From MGIIb-O2 sp002494975 (GTDB lineage: Archaea; Thermoplasmatota; Poseidoniia; Poseidoniales; Thalassarchaeaceae), in NCBI GenBank assembly GCA_028355015.1, contig JAOMRN010000001.1, forward strand, positions 387,037-451,036: a stretch of 64,000 nt of DNA, written 5' to 3'. The notes under the pieces were generated by a model that saw only the letters and a program-made list of their open reading frames with translations, made no database searches and was not told where the DNA came from. The translations under genes were made by a program, and so were the position numbers. Of this stretch, positions 26,801-34,545 are shown piece by piece; position 1 is the stretch's first letter, and each line of letters begins with the position of its first letter.

Positions 26801-29436
26801 GAAACTTGATTATCATCTAAGTCAAATAATTTCAGATCATTCCCCCAGGCGGTTGTATCCCAAGACATTATGATTTGATTTTCTTCAGCATTACCTAAAT
26901 TATGGATTAACATCCATGCTTCTGCATATTCTCCTGTTAATCCATAACCCATACTATTAGCTGTACCATCCGGTCCTCTAATTGACAGTCCTCTTGTGCG
27001 ATTTGCCTCTATTGGTAATAAGGATGATATACTTACATTATTATCTTCATCTAAGGTTAATGTTAGAGTTAAGTATCCTGAATCAGAACCTAGTGCGTCT
27101 TCAGGAGCATTTACTCTTAGATATGGGTTCCAAATTTCATCTACTCCGATTTCTATTGAATCAAGTCCTGATGGTGTTTCATCATTCCACGTCCATCCCT
27201 CTGGTAAATTCGTGGAATCAACAGATAGGCTCCAAATACCTGCTAATCTTCCTGTAGATCGAATATTAGGTGAAATCGTTGAACTTTCACCAGGTGTAAT
27301 CCTTGTAGGCTCAGTAGGAATTTCAAAACTCGCATTATATGGGTTAACTACATTTAATGTAGTAATTTGAAAATCATTATCATATCTAGATTGCGATAAA
27401 TTTCTGTACGGGTCTAAAACTAATTCAAAATCATGTTCTCCTAATCCTCCAGACCATTCGGCAGTGAATGTAGAAAGAGAGCCTGTACCCGTTGGGTCTA
27501 CTGGTTGCATATTACCAAATCGTTCTCTAGCAATCACTTCTCCATCCGCGTACAATACTACATCTGTATTCTCATTAGTCTCAGCCGTCCCTGCATTTTC
27601 AAAAGAGACTGTGATAGTTACTGTTTCTCCAGGATCGGGAGCAACCGGGCTAAATTCAATACTCCTGCCATCTTGCTGAGGTCTTATGTCAGCTATTTCT
27701 AAGGAAATAACAGTGTCACCTAATACTAGATCTAATGTAGCATCTCCATCAATATCTGCTAACGCTGGTGATGACCATAATCGGTGACCAATTGAAATGG
27801 CTCCATTCCATTCTTCATTTATTCCTGCCATAGTACCTACCTCTCCATCGTAAGCTCTCAACTCTCTTCCGTATGGAACCAATAACTCAGGCTCATCTGA
27901 TCCATCAATATCCATCCAAATTGGTGATGCAATTGCTATTCCATCATTAGGTGCTCCTTGTGGTTCCAATATTTCTTTGCTCCATGCTTCTTGCGGATTA
28001 CTGGTATCTGTGTCATCATGACATCCTGCAAATCCATCTCTGTTCGTATTCCAAGTATTTGTGGTCCAAGTTATCCAGCATACTCTATCGTAATCGCCAT
28101 CACCATCAGTATCTATGCTAATGGGCGCTGAATCTGAAAATCCATTTGATGCTTCGAAATCCCATATTTTAGTTCCATCAAAGATTTCTAAACCATAGTA
28201 TTCTGCACCATATGCGGCGCTACTTCCATCGAAATCAGAAGGTATAGTAATTATCATTTCCATTGCTTCATCAGAATCTAAATTTGATATAACAGGGCCT
28301 GGTAATCTTATGTGAGGTACATTTGAATCAAAACCCTGAGTATTATCTAGTGATTTCCCATCCCAGTTAGCATCTCCATCATTTGCGTCTAGTTTCCAAA
28401 CCCACATCGCACTAGATGAACTTTGAACAGACGTCAATAAGATAAATGCCGTATTTTCATCTGTTTGAACGAAGGCAGGGTCTGAGGGATGTGTGCCTTT
28501 ATCCAATGTTTTTTGCCAAATAGAGGTCGCTGCAGTTCCCGTGAGGTCTAATGCTAAGACTACAGGGTCATCTGAATCTTTATCAATAAGTGATAAAACT
28601 AATTCCGCTGTTCCATCTAGGTCTAAATCTGCAAGTAATGGCTGCGCAGTCGGTTTGTGATTTCCATATGCACTACCAACGTAAGGTCCATCTGTGCTTC
28701 CAATCATGAGTGATGAATCAGAATATGTCCATAATAACTCTGCACTATGGCTACCTCCCGGGGACCATCCTGTAACCGAACATACTAATTCAGGAGAATA
28801 GCTCTTAACGTAAAACGTGCCACTCATATCGAATGCCACTATTATTTCTTGAATACCATCTTCATTCAAATCAACAATGACCGGTGCGGCTTTGATTTCA
28901 TCAGTTTCTCCTAGATCTACTTGCCATGCCAGATCAGCATCCTCTCCCTCAATAATTTTCAACACACTGTGGAGATTACCTCCAATGTCTTCTGTCTGTA
29001 TAATTATTGTGAATAATGAATCGCCCCCGCACCTTTCTATGGAGTCCTCACTTGTAATAATTGAATTCGTCAAATCAGCGATAGGTGTAGCAAACGAGTC
29101 AGTAGAGTATACGTAATCATCATATTGCCAATTAATAACTGGGTCAATTATGGTGTTGTATTCTGATGCGTTTTCAGGTTCTCCTATCCCTGCACCTCCA
29201 TCTGGACTATGCTGAGGAGGTAGAGATTCTCTGCCAGGAGTTTTTCCAGATTGAGGCCATGGTTGACCACCATCTACCCAAATAGATTCTGATTCAGAAG
29301 TATGTGATATTACCATTTCTTCTTCCAAATCTAATTTTTGATTATCGATATCCGATAAATAACCAGAGTGTGGCATTAGTACCAATAGGATAGTCATTAC
29401 CATGCAAATAGTAACTTTGCTAGGGTCAATTGACAT
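23803..29436 (-). CDS. Giant exported surface protein: FG-GAP-like propeller, CARDB and Ig-like repeats, membrane anchor
   Basis: A 1877-residue protein. It has an N-terminal signal (VTICMVMTILLVLM). Residues ~100-590 carry FG-GAP/VCBS-type units with repeated Asp-rich loops (VDLNEDGIQEIIVA, ADLDLDGTAELVLS, ADIDGDATLDLVLG). A CARDB domain (VSFENAGTAETNENTDVVLYA) follows. Many NPCBM/NEW3-like beta-sandwich repeats come next, with the PGNGEDTFRL, VGNLEDDMSL and LGNAPSKAF pattern. The C-terminus has a membrane helix (ALLVIGLASALAWLV) and a ~95-residue acidic, coiled-coil-prone tail. It is likely a cell-envelope stalk or adhesin. ATG 29436 is preferred over 29451 because the signal then starts sooner. 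Confidence 0.8.
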   Translation of the reverse strand: MSIDPSKVTICMVMTILLVLMPHSGYLSDIDNQKLDLEEEMVISHTSESESIWVDGGQPWPQSGKTPGRESLPPQHSPDGGAGIGEPENASEYNTIIDPVINWQYDDYVYSTDSFATPIADLTNSIITSEDSIERCGGDSLFTIIIQTEDIGGNLHSVLKIIEGEDADLAWQVDLGETDEIKAAPVIVDLNEDGIQEIIVAFDMSGTFYVKSYSPELVCSVTGWSPGGSHSAELLWTYSDSSLMIGSTDGPYVGSAYGNHKPTAQPLLADLDLDGTAELVLSLIDKDSDDPVVLALDLTGTAATSIWQKTLDKGTHPSDPAFVQTDENTAFILLTSVQSSSSAMWVWKLDANDGDANWDGKSLDNTQGFDSNVPHIRLPGPVISNLDSDEAMEMIITIPSDFDGSSAAYGAEYYGLEIFDGTKIWDFEASNGFSDSAPISIDTDGDGDYDRVCWITWTTNTWNTNRDGFAGCHDDTDTSNPQEAWSKEILEPQGAPNDGIAIASPIWMDIDGSDEPELLVPYGRELRAYDGEVGTMAGINEEWNGAISIGHRLWSSPALADIDGDATLDLVLGDTVISLEIADIRPQQDGRSIEFSPVAPDPGETVTITVSFENAGTAETNENTDVVLYADGEVIARERFGNMQPVDPTGTGSLSTFTAEWSGGLGEHDFELVLDPYRNLSQSRYDNDFQITTLNVVNPYNASFEIPTEPTRITPGESSTISPNIRSTGRLAGIWSLSVDSTNLPEGWTWNDETPSGLDSIEIGVDEIWNPYLRVNAPEDALGSDSGYLTLTLTLDEDNNVSISSLLPIEANRTRGLSIRGPDGTANSMGYGLTGEYAEAWMLIHNLGNAEENQIIMSWDTTAWGNDLKLFDLDDNQVSALTLEPDEMILLTARLQVPNSASLGDLVNTPLEMCVTGDVCQTIELSFMATGTVTDVHQRTVPDNQLSWDISTDMPVGESQLEWSMSDAGLILPGWIWSTSGDLEIIDGDLVLSRSGPSRVYGTISLHLPHDAAPAFHSFMDSSTQSTDHKLQFSLEVLQIYRADLTVTSPLEQPHEVEVEEDVLVMIKLENPGNGEDTFRLEAEVITDSIITEDLDVTISFVSDMVTLGAGSLQTIPVIVKLPENTPAATPVQIRIKMTSQGNEGIEDSETLVLSAKQDHRWEIDANYLGNELRNRTIISQPGETNQIMMEAKNVGNLEDDMSLETTINVIYSGSDISTGWNASGTSVENISVNSTVNLAVNWFVPENSWNGSIMQINVDLSSRGEIIDTIIFYVEVPHIEKWNAISSQVDLEIDPDGSSIDLEIIQLGNAPSKAFATVYVNGSNNWIVETPEELPILEPGESAMMTLNITPPQNAQHGKTVELHVRLREGTSLSETIVPLRVSVIHQFDLDGESPWVISSEGGFPHATLLNEGNAPTTISLNVRSVPTGWTVTGDTTIVLSVGEIRGIPIQIIPDMNWNGETYTIKIEAIDELGNVDEILLDTTKQDYSWASSPIISAVNGDNVLLKIHGTNSQTLVLDGSQGLLEWDSREGWLWPAFQSISDGEITINSEEGLVYTSYVSMPSIRDGFCTLNNDPNNILASCSISNGTGDYDYTLLLIDDKGKLIDSLSGTLGDNMSLDNANLSAINWAPEPGIRTLILRAMDSRGIEFASISIDYEIIRSDWNIGLTGIELIGTGKNQQIQITTIRENQNLLSEADCLLTVESDDYIGEHIIDPSGVYLLPKIDRPPIPDGSELVIQFNCAFPWNVESNLNDNEVRIILTGGKDTDEGIQDFETGLASALLVIGLASALAWLVKNHRERKEMMQITEKAIMQHLSKKNKSPIVTEEVKEEEEEIENTTSLEKDEKELNAQNEVEEVIEEELDEFELRLRRLGKL

Positions 29437-29455
29437 AGTAGGACCTGTCATCAGG

Positions 29456-29485
29456 GTTCAAATGGGATTCCTTACCCACTTGAAC
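29456..29485 (-). other. Strong hairpin just upstream of the giant surface-protein gene
   Basis: Inverted repeat 29456-29466/29475-29485 with an 8-nt loop. On the minus strand it forms 11 continuous pairs with one G:U; on the plus strand the same position is an A:C mismatch. The minus-strand RNA is therefore the better-paired one. It lies 20 nt before the chosen start of the giant protein, so it may be a leader hairpin. Confidence 0.4.
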
Positions 29486-29497
29486 ATTCGCACTAAA

Positions 29498-29694
29498 CTA
29501 TCATCCAGACCTACGGTCTGTGAGTGGATAGCTACTTTCCAGCAATAATTACTACCCGTTGCTCTTATACAGGGGTGGTAGGTCGGCAGAGCAACGGACT
29601 TCTCCTCTGGAGGCTTTGCCGATGAGGGACGGGGGGTCATTCCGCCTTCCTCCGACAGGCCTCGGAGCGGTCCGTTGATAGGAGGAAGAAGACA
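29498..29694 (+). promoter_or_regulatory. GC-rich structured leader upstream of rpoE1 operon (candidate attenuator or unassigned RNA)
   Basis: The stretch 29580-29680 is about 60% GC in an AT-rich genome and dense in inverted repeats. 29507-29511/29515-29519 forms a tight hairpin inside 29498-29502/29527-29531. 29556-29564 pairs perfectly with 29589-29597 (9 bp). 29592-29599 pairs perfectly with 29670-29677 (8 bp). 29582-29588 pairs with 29617-29623 (7 bp, one G:U). The second and third helices share bases 29592-29597 and are mutually exclusive. A strong Shine-Dalgarno (AGGAGGAAG) ends the segment before ATG 29695. It could be a regulatory leader or a separate ncRNA; the strand is not settled. 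Confidence 0.45.
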
Positions 29695-30243
29695 ATGTAC
29701 AGCATAGTCACCCGTGAAGACACAATACGCATACCAGCAGAGTACATCCGAGCAGGACGTAACTTAGTTGATCATATAGATGAGTTAGCGAATGATGCTT
29801 TCGAAGGACGTTTTGATCCTGATGAAAACTATACGTTATTGACTTTTGATCACGAGCCACTTGGACGCGGTAAAATCATCCATGGTGACGGAGCCATATA
29901 CCAACGAGTAAAGTTCAAGGCACTTCTTTTCAATATGGAAAATAATGAAGTTGTCGATGGCTATGCTTCTGAAATATCAGAGTATGGTGCCTTTGTAAGA
30001 ATAGGGCCTATGGAAGCATTATTACACAAATCTCAGATTTTAGATGAACCAATCAATGTAAATTTAGGAATTAAAAGAATTGAGGGTGCATCAACTGGAA
30101 AATATCTTGAAGAAGGATCTTACATCCGTTCTCGTGTAGTTTCTAAAGCAATAAATCAAAATGATCCTAGGGCTAGTAAAATAGGTCTTAACTGTAAAAT
30201 GGATGGTCTTGGCGCCTATAATTGGATCCAGGAGCAGGATTAA
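29695..30243 (+). CDS. rpoE1: RNA polymerase subunit Rpo7/E' (Rpb7 homologue)
   Basis: A 182-residue protein with the N-terminal tip domain (VTREDTIRIPAEYI) and a C-terminal S1 domain (EYGAFVRIGPMEALLHKSQI). With Rpo4 it forms the polymerase stalk used in initiation and termination. A strong SD lies 8 nt upstream. First gene of rpoE1-spt4-rps24e-rps27ae, a conserved archaeal order. Confidence 0.95.
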   Translation: MYSIVTREDTIRIPAEYIRAGRNLVDHIDELANDAFEGRFDPDENYTLLTFDHEPLGRGKIIHGDGAIYQRVKFKALLFNMENNEVVDGYASEISEYGAFVRIGPMEALLHKSQILDEPINVNLGIKRIEGASTGKYLEEGSYIRSRVVSKAINQNDPRASKIGLNCKMDGLGAYNWIQEQD

Positions 30244-30244
30244 A

Positions 30245-30463
30245 ATGGCTAAGCAACCATTTGCTTGCGGAGAATGTAATCGTATTCTTCCAGACCCTGA
30301 GAACAAGAATGATGTTGTTCAATGTAAACATTGCCCTAATGCTCCAGTGACAACTGACTGGCAAGGATATGTAATTATTCTAAATCCAGAAAGATCAGAA
30401 GTTGCAGCTAGACTTAACGTAACCAGTCCAGGCACTTATGCTTTGAAGGTAAATATCAGATAA
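30245..30463 (+). CDS. spt4: Transcription elongation factor Spt4 (RpoE'')
   Basis: A 72-residue zinc-ribbon protein: CGECNRILP at residue 8 and CKHCPNAP near residue 28, followed by WQGYVIILNPERSEVA. Spt4 pairs with Spt5 to increase RNA polymerase processivity. It starts 1 bp after the rpoE1 stop. An in-frame ATG at 30203 inside rpoE1 was not used because the family begins close to the first CxxC. Confidence 0.93.
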   Translation: MAKQPFACGECNRILPDPENKNDVVQCKHCPNAPVTTDWQGYVIILNPERSEVAARLNVTSPGTYALKVNIR

Positions 30464-30476
30464 GGAGGAAAAAAAC

Positions 30477-30782
30477 ATGCAAATAATAGAAAGAAAAGAA
30501 AATCCGCTTCTCGGAAGAGTAGAACTAACTTTTGAGTGGAATCATGTGAATCAACCAACACCTACGCTATCCGAAATGGTAAATGCTGCTGCTAAGGCAG
30601 AACCCGGAGCAAACAGAGAATTAGTATTCGTAAAAAACGTCAGCACAAGATACGGTCGCCCATTTACAACAGGTGTCGCACTGGTGTATGATTCTGTAGA
30701 AAATGCTTCCTTTGAGCCTAAGTTTGTTCAAGACAGGCATCAAAAAACCCGTACAGCTAAAGAAACAGGAGGAGATGAATAA
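30477..30782 (+). CDS. rps24e: Ribosomal protein eS24
   Basis: A 101-residue eS24. The core is NPLLGRVELTF, SEMVNAAAK and FVKNVSTRYGRPFTTGVALVYD, typical of archaeal S24e, with a basic tail. A near-perfect SD (AAGGAGGA) precedes ATG 30477. Part of the small ribosomal subunit. Confidence 0.95.
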   Translation: MQIIERKENPLLGRVELTFEWNHVNQPTPTLSEMVNAAAKAEPGANRELVFVKNVSTRYGRPFTTGVALVYDSVENASFEPKFVQDRHQKTRTAKETGGDE

Positions 30783-30958
30783 TGACTGATGGCCCTAATC
30801 CAAAAGCAAAGTGGTCAAAGTATACTATTGATGGTGATTCACTAGTTAGAAATGGCGAATTTTGTCCTATTTGTGGCCCAGGAGTATTCCTTGGTGTTCA
30901 TAATGATCGTAAAGTATGCGGTAAATGCGGACATAATTCTAATGATGAAGAAGAGTAA
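30782..30958 (+). CDS. rps27ae: Ribosomal protein eS31 (S27ae)
   Basis: A 58-residue protein missed by length cut-offs. It starts at ATG 30782, sharing the last A of the rps24e stop (TAATG). It has a basic N-terminus (PKAKWSKY) and a zinc ribbon CPICG...CGKCG, ending in an acidic tail. This matches archaeal S27ae in length, motif and operon position. Its stop abuts the stop of the convergent propeller-like gene. Confidence 0.93.
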   Translation: MTDGPNPKAKWSKYTIDGDSLVRNGEFCPICGPGVFLGVHNDRKVCGKCGHNSNDEEE

Positions 30959-31852
30959 TTATACTCTAATTTTATCCCACTTGCCATCATTGGTGAGGAC
31001 ACTTTCATCAATTATTCCGACACCTATATCGTCCCTTGAATTTGTTTGAATACGTTCTCCATCCTTTAAACCATCATGTCTCCATCCAGTCCATATCCAA
31101 TTATTATCTCTAATCTTTACATCATATATTGGCCCTTTACATTGATGTATTTTAGGCAAGTCACGAATAGAATCCATTGTAGCAAAACATTTCCCATTTA
31201 ATTTAATGAACCACCCCAATTTCTTATCAAAATTGAACCCCGTAATTAATTCTGGTAATTTTAATACTTTTTTCTCAATTAATATGCCATTTTGATCATA
31301 TATTGCAATTCCTCCTGCATGTGAAACTAGAACCAAACCTTCTTTTGCCTCGGTGAAACCTACTATCTTATCTTGCACCTGATCTATGCCGTTCCATTTC
31401 GGGAAATCCGTTTTCCAGATTACTTTAGAATTACTATCAATTCTGTATATTCCTCTATTTTTTGAGGAGAAGCAAAGAGTATTATCTATTTCAGATAGGC
31501 CCATCGGTTCAGCATCTAAGGATTGCGACCAAATATTAGATTTAGGATGGAGTACACTGCTGCTTTTGTTACTTCTAAGATCTGCTTTTGACCCTCCATT
31601 CGACCATTCTTCATTCACATCGAAAGCAGCCATTCTTGCTTGCCTAAGTTCCCTTTCAATCCACGTACCAATCCATTTTTCACCTACAATTGCACTAGAA
31701 TTAATTGAGGACGGAAAAGGTATTGAGAAGGTGCCAATTGGTTGAAGATTTTTATCTATTTTTAGTAACTCACCCGAAACTCCTGTGATAATATGGATAT
31801 TATCTCCTGAGTCTATTTTTATAGGTGGAAATCCTATATCGGAGTGTTTCAT
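30959..31852 (-). CDS. Hypothetical beta-propeller-like protein
   Basis: A 297-residue cytosolic protein without signal peptide. It has repeated short strands ending in GELLKID, RGIYRIDSNSKVIWKT, GGIAIYDQNGILI and NNWIWTGWRHDGLK, which look like PQQ/WD-type propeller blades. No catalytic motif seen and family not recognised. It lies between S27ae (convergent) and dtdA (divergent, 74 bp between starts). Confidence 0.6.
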   Translation of the reverse strand: MKHSDIGFPPIKIDSGDNIHIITGVSGELLKIDKNLQPIGTFSIPFPSSINSSAIVGEKWIGTWIERELRQARMAAFDVNEEWSNGGSKADLRSNKSSSVLHPKSNIWSQSLDAEPMGLSEIDNTLCFSSKNRGIYRIDSNSKVIWKTDFPKWNGIDQVQDKIVGFTEAKEGLVLVSHAGGIAIYDQNGILIEKKVLKLPELITGFNFDKKLGWFIKLNGKCFATMDSIRDLPKIHQCKGPIYDVKIRDNNWIWTGWRHDGLKDGERIQTNSRDDIGVGIIDESVLTNDGKWDKIRV

Positions 31853-31926
31853 ATTATGGCCTATTATCTCCTATGTTTGAAGGTGTGGTTCAGAGGATTG
31901 AAATTTCAATACCTTTACGAATATCC

Positions 31927-32865
31927 ATGGTGGTCCTTATTGTAGCTTCTAATTCGGATGAAGCTTCAATGAATTTATGCAGCGCAGTATTACGTTTACC
32001 GGGTTGGAGTCAAGAACATTCTTCTATTAATGGGAAGTATCGAATCCACGAGTCAGGATTAGTAAATTTATTAGTAATCGATGAACTTCATATTTTGGCG
32101 AATCATATAGATATAGATTATGAAAAATCAACAGGAATATCAGTTGAGAACGTATTGATATTGTCTAGACATGTTTCTTCATCTCAGACTCCTGCTATGA
32201 CTCTACATGCGATAGGTATCCCTGGAATTCTACCTTATGGCGAAGAAGGTCGTTCAGGAGGCGTAAATGGCATCTTAGTCCCCCCAAATCCATTTTTCGC
32301 ATCACTCTTCAGAACCATGAATGCGTTCGCGACTGAGAGAAAACTTGGTAATGAATTTGACCTTACCTTAGAAACCACTCATCATGGACCAGTATTGAGT
32401 AAACCTACTCTTTACATCGAGATAGGATCAACTGAGAAAGAATGGTGTCGTTCAGATGTTGCTGATTGTTGGGCAGAATCAATATCATATGTTTTAGGAA
32501 TGGATGGTTGTTTGTTGCCGAATTTAGACGAAAATATTGATGTTATGATTGGATTTGGAGGAGGCCATTATGCGCCCCGGCATAAATCGATTATTCTTAA
32601 TTCAAATATTTATCTTGGGCATGTAATCGCGAACTATTCATTAATATTTGATGATAACGATTCTTCTGAAAAACCTACTGGCCCATGGATTAATTGTATT
32701 GTTAACACAGTGGAATCAACAAGAATTTCATTTCCAAATAATACTATTTTCGCTCACCTTGATCGAAAATCTTTCAAAGGTTGGCAACGATCTGCAATTA
32801 TTGAGAAATTAGGGGAATTAGGCATACCTGTAAGGAGAGGGAAGGAAATCCTCCAGAGAGAATAG
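31927..32865 (+). CDS. dtdA: D-aminoacyl-tRNA deacylase, archaeal type
   Basis: A 312-residue DtdA (DTD2/GEK1). Signatures are the VVLIVASNSDEASMN start, PYGEEGRSGGVNG, TTHHGPVLSKPTLYIEIGST and MIGFGGGHYAPRH. It is a zinc enzyme that hydrolyses D-amino acids mischarged on tRNA. ATG 31927 is chosen because the family begins right at the VLIVAS strand; ATG 31825 and 31873 are upstream in frame. Confidence 0.92.
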   Translation: MVVLIVASNSDEASMNLCSAVLRLPGWSQEHSSINGKYRIHESGLVNLLVIDELHILANHIDIDYEKSTGISVENVLILSRHVSSSQTPAMTLHAIGIPGILPYGEEGRSGGVNGILVPPNPFFASLFRTMNAFATERKLGNEFDLTLETTHHGPVLSKPTLYIEIGSTEKEWCRSDVADCWAESISYVLGMDGCLLPNLDENIDVMIGFGGGHYAPRHKSIILNSNIYLGHVIANYSLIFDDNDSSEKPTGPWINCIVNTVESTRISFPNNTIFAHLDRKSFKGWQRSAIIEKLGELGIPVRRGKEILQRE

Positions 32866-32893
32866 TCAAATCTCTCCTTCACTTCGTAGTAGC

Positions 32894-33865
32894 ATGGCTG
32901 TCTTCGGCAGGTTTGTGGTTGGGTTATTGCCGATAGCACCCAAATTTATCGTTAAGCGTATTGCAGGAAGGTACGTTGCCGGTTCTGATATTGATTCAGC
33001 CGTCACTTTGATGAAGAAAATGAGTGCAGAAAACACTTCTTTTACCATCGATGTATTAGGTGAAGAGATTAAGGATTTAGATGAAGCAAGATATTTTGTA
33101 GAGGAATATTCGAGAGTTTTAGATGAAATTATATCGCATGGAATTAACGCCCATATATCTTTGAAACCTACTGCATTTGGTTTGCTACTGGACAAAGATA
33201 TAGCCATCGCAAATATCGAAGAAATATTGGATAAAGCCGCAATGAATAATATATTTGTTCGTTTAGATATGGAAGATCATCGAGTAACTCAAGACACAAT
33301 TGATATTGTTTTATTGATGCAAGAAAAAGGACACCAGAATATTGGAACTGTATTGCAAGGTAGACTTTTTCGAACAGAAGATGACATCAAAGAAATCTCC
33401 AAGTCATTGGGTTCTCTTTCTGATTTTAGAATATGTAAAGGAATATATCTTGAACCTGAAGATATTTCATATTCTAATTATCAAGAAATAGTTGATGCTA
33501 CCAATAGGTGTATTGATTTAATGTTAGAATCTGGGTCATATACTGCTATTGCTTCACATGACTACCCTATAATTAATCATAGTTTAGAGACATTAAAGAA
33601 TTTGCAAATGTCTCCTAATTATGATCCAAGAGAAAATACAGTTAGCCCGAGAGATGGCAAAGGTATAGGGTATGAATTTCAATTTCTTTTAGGTGTACGT
33701 GGTGACCTTAGGAGGAAGTTAGCATCCGAAGGTCATTTCACGAGGTTATATATGCCATATGGTACAAAATGGTATGAATACGGTATCAGAAGAATTCGTG
33801 AGAATCCAGATATCGCTTGGCATGTCACTAAGACCTTGCTCATGCCTTGGACTAATAGAAGATAA
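32894..33865 (+). CDS. Proline dehydrogenase
   Basis: A 323-residue TIM-barrel FAD enzyme. Visible motifs: FTIDVLGEE, NAHISLKPTAFG, NIFVRLDMEDH, FRICKGIYLEP, IASHDYPI and FLLGVRGDLR, with RLYMPYGTKWYEYGIRRI at the C-terminus. It oxidises proline to pyrroline-5-carboxylate, passing electrons to quinone or another acceptor. It is a standalone PutA N-terminal-type domain; no P5C dehydrogenase is in the window. Proline catabolism fits a peptide-degrading heterotroph. Confidence 0.9.
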   Translation: MAVFGRFVVGLLPIAPKFIVKRIAGRYVAGSDIDSAVTLMKKMSAENTSFTIDVLGEEIKDLDEARYFVEEYSRVLDEIISHGINAHISLKPTAFGLLLDKDIAIANIEEILDKAAMNNIFVRLDMEDHRVTQDTIDIVLLMQEKGHQNIGTVLQGRLFRTEDDIKEISKSLGSLSDFRICKGIYLEPEDISYSNYQEIVDATNRCIDLMLESGSYTAIASHDYPIINHSLETLKNLQMSPNYDPRENTVSPRDGKGIGYEFQFLLGVRGDLRRKLASEGHFTRLYMPYGTKWYEYGIRRIRENPDIAWHVTKTLLMPWTNRR

Positions 33866-33870
33866 TTGAT

Positions 33871-34500
33871 TCAATATCTCGGATTATAATTCTCTTTATC
33901 GTCCTCGGGTACATGTAGATAAATTCTTCTTATTTCATTAGCTAATCTCTTCCCATTGAGAGTCCTTCCTTTACCTGTGTGGAGTGCTCTTATCCTCCAT
34001 CTTCTACCATCCATCTTCATTATGGAACCACAAGAGAAAACCCTCTCAGGATCACATTCAATACTACTAGCGACACTTCTTTCACCTTCTGTCATCGTAA
34101 TAGGGACTATTGTCCGGTCAACTCTTACTGCCCACATGGCTGAAATTTTTGAAGCCTCAAGTTTTCTGGATTCTTTCGATGTAGAATCTTCTATCCTTGT
34201 AATTTTGTAAGTTTGTTCCTCATGCGCGAAATAATCATCTCTTGATATTAATTCATCTTCATCAGCTTCAACTAGCGCTAATCTACTATCCATTCTATCT
34301 GATAGTGTGGTTTTAACAGATACGGATTTAGGGGGTCTTAATTGAAGATTCTGGACATTGCTACATTCAATACATCGGACTAAAAGATCTTCTCCATTAC
34401 CTTTCATTGTCCTTCTTAATATTTCATGTTCTGTCATTTTCGAGCATTTCGGACAAACTGTAACATCAACTACTTCCTCTTCGACGTCAGTATCTTCCAT
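33871..34500 (-). CDS. HVO_0476-type zinc-finger protein
   Basis: A 209-residue protein with an N-terminal zinc finger (CPKCSKMTEHEIL and CIECSNVQ). The remainder is conserved among archaea as the HVO_0476 family (SVKTTLSDRMDSRLALVE; WAVRVDRTIVPITMTEGER). Function unknown; the zinc ribbon and KOW-like beta segment suggest an RNA- or DNA-associated role. Convergent with proline dehydrogenase (5 bp gap), divergent from the methyltransferase-like gene. Confidence 0.8.
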   Translation of the reverse strand: MEDTDVEEEVVDVTVCPKCSKMTEHEILRRTMKGNGEDLLVRCIECSNVQNLQLRPPKSVSVKTTLSDRMDSRLALVEADEDELISRDDYFAHEEQTYKITRIEDSTSKESRKLEASKISAMWAVRVDRTIVPITMTEGERSVASSIECDPERVFSCGSIMKMDGRRWRIRALHTGKGRTLNGKRLANEIRRIYLHVPEDDKENYNPRY

Positions 34501-34545
34501 GTCTCTTCGAACTGACGTCCTCTATTGAAGCCATCCTTAGATGGG

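Noticed and set aside
29454..29490. tRNA T-arm like GGGTTCAAAT sequence
   Set aside because: Only the TTCAAAT loop sequence matches. It lies in a stem rather than a loop, and no acceptor or anticodon arms surround it.
29456..29694. RNase P RNA, SRP RNA or 5S rRNA in the GC-rich segment
   Set aside because: The minus strand has GAGGAGAAGTCC, close to the RNase P CR-I box, but no ACAGAA-type CR-V partner and the region is too short. No SRP helix-8 GGAAGCAGCC-type motif and no 5S CCGAAC...GGAAGTTAAG core was seen. Left unassigned.
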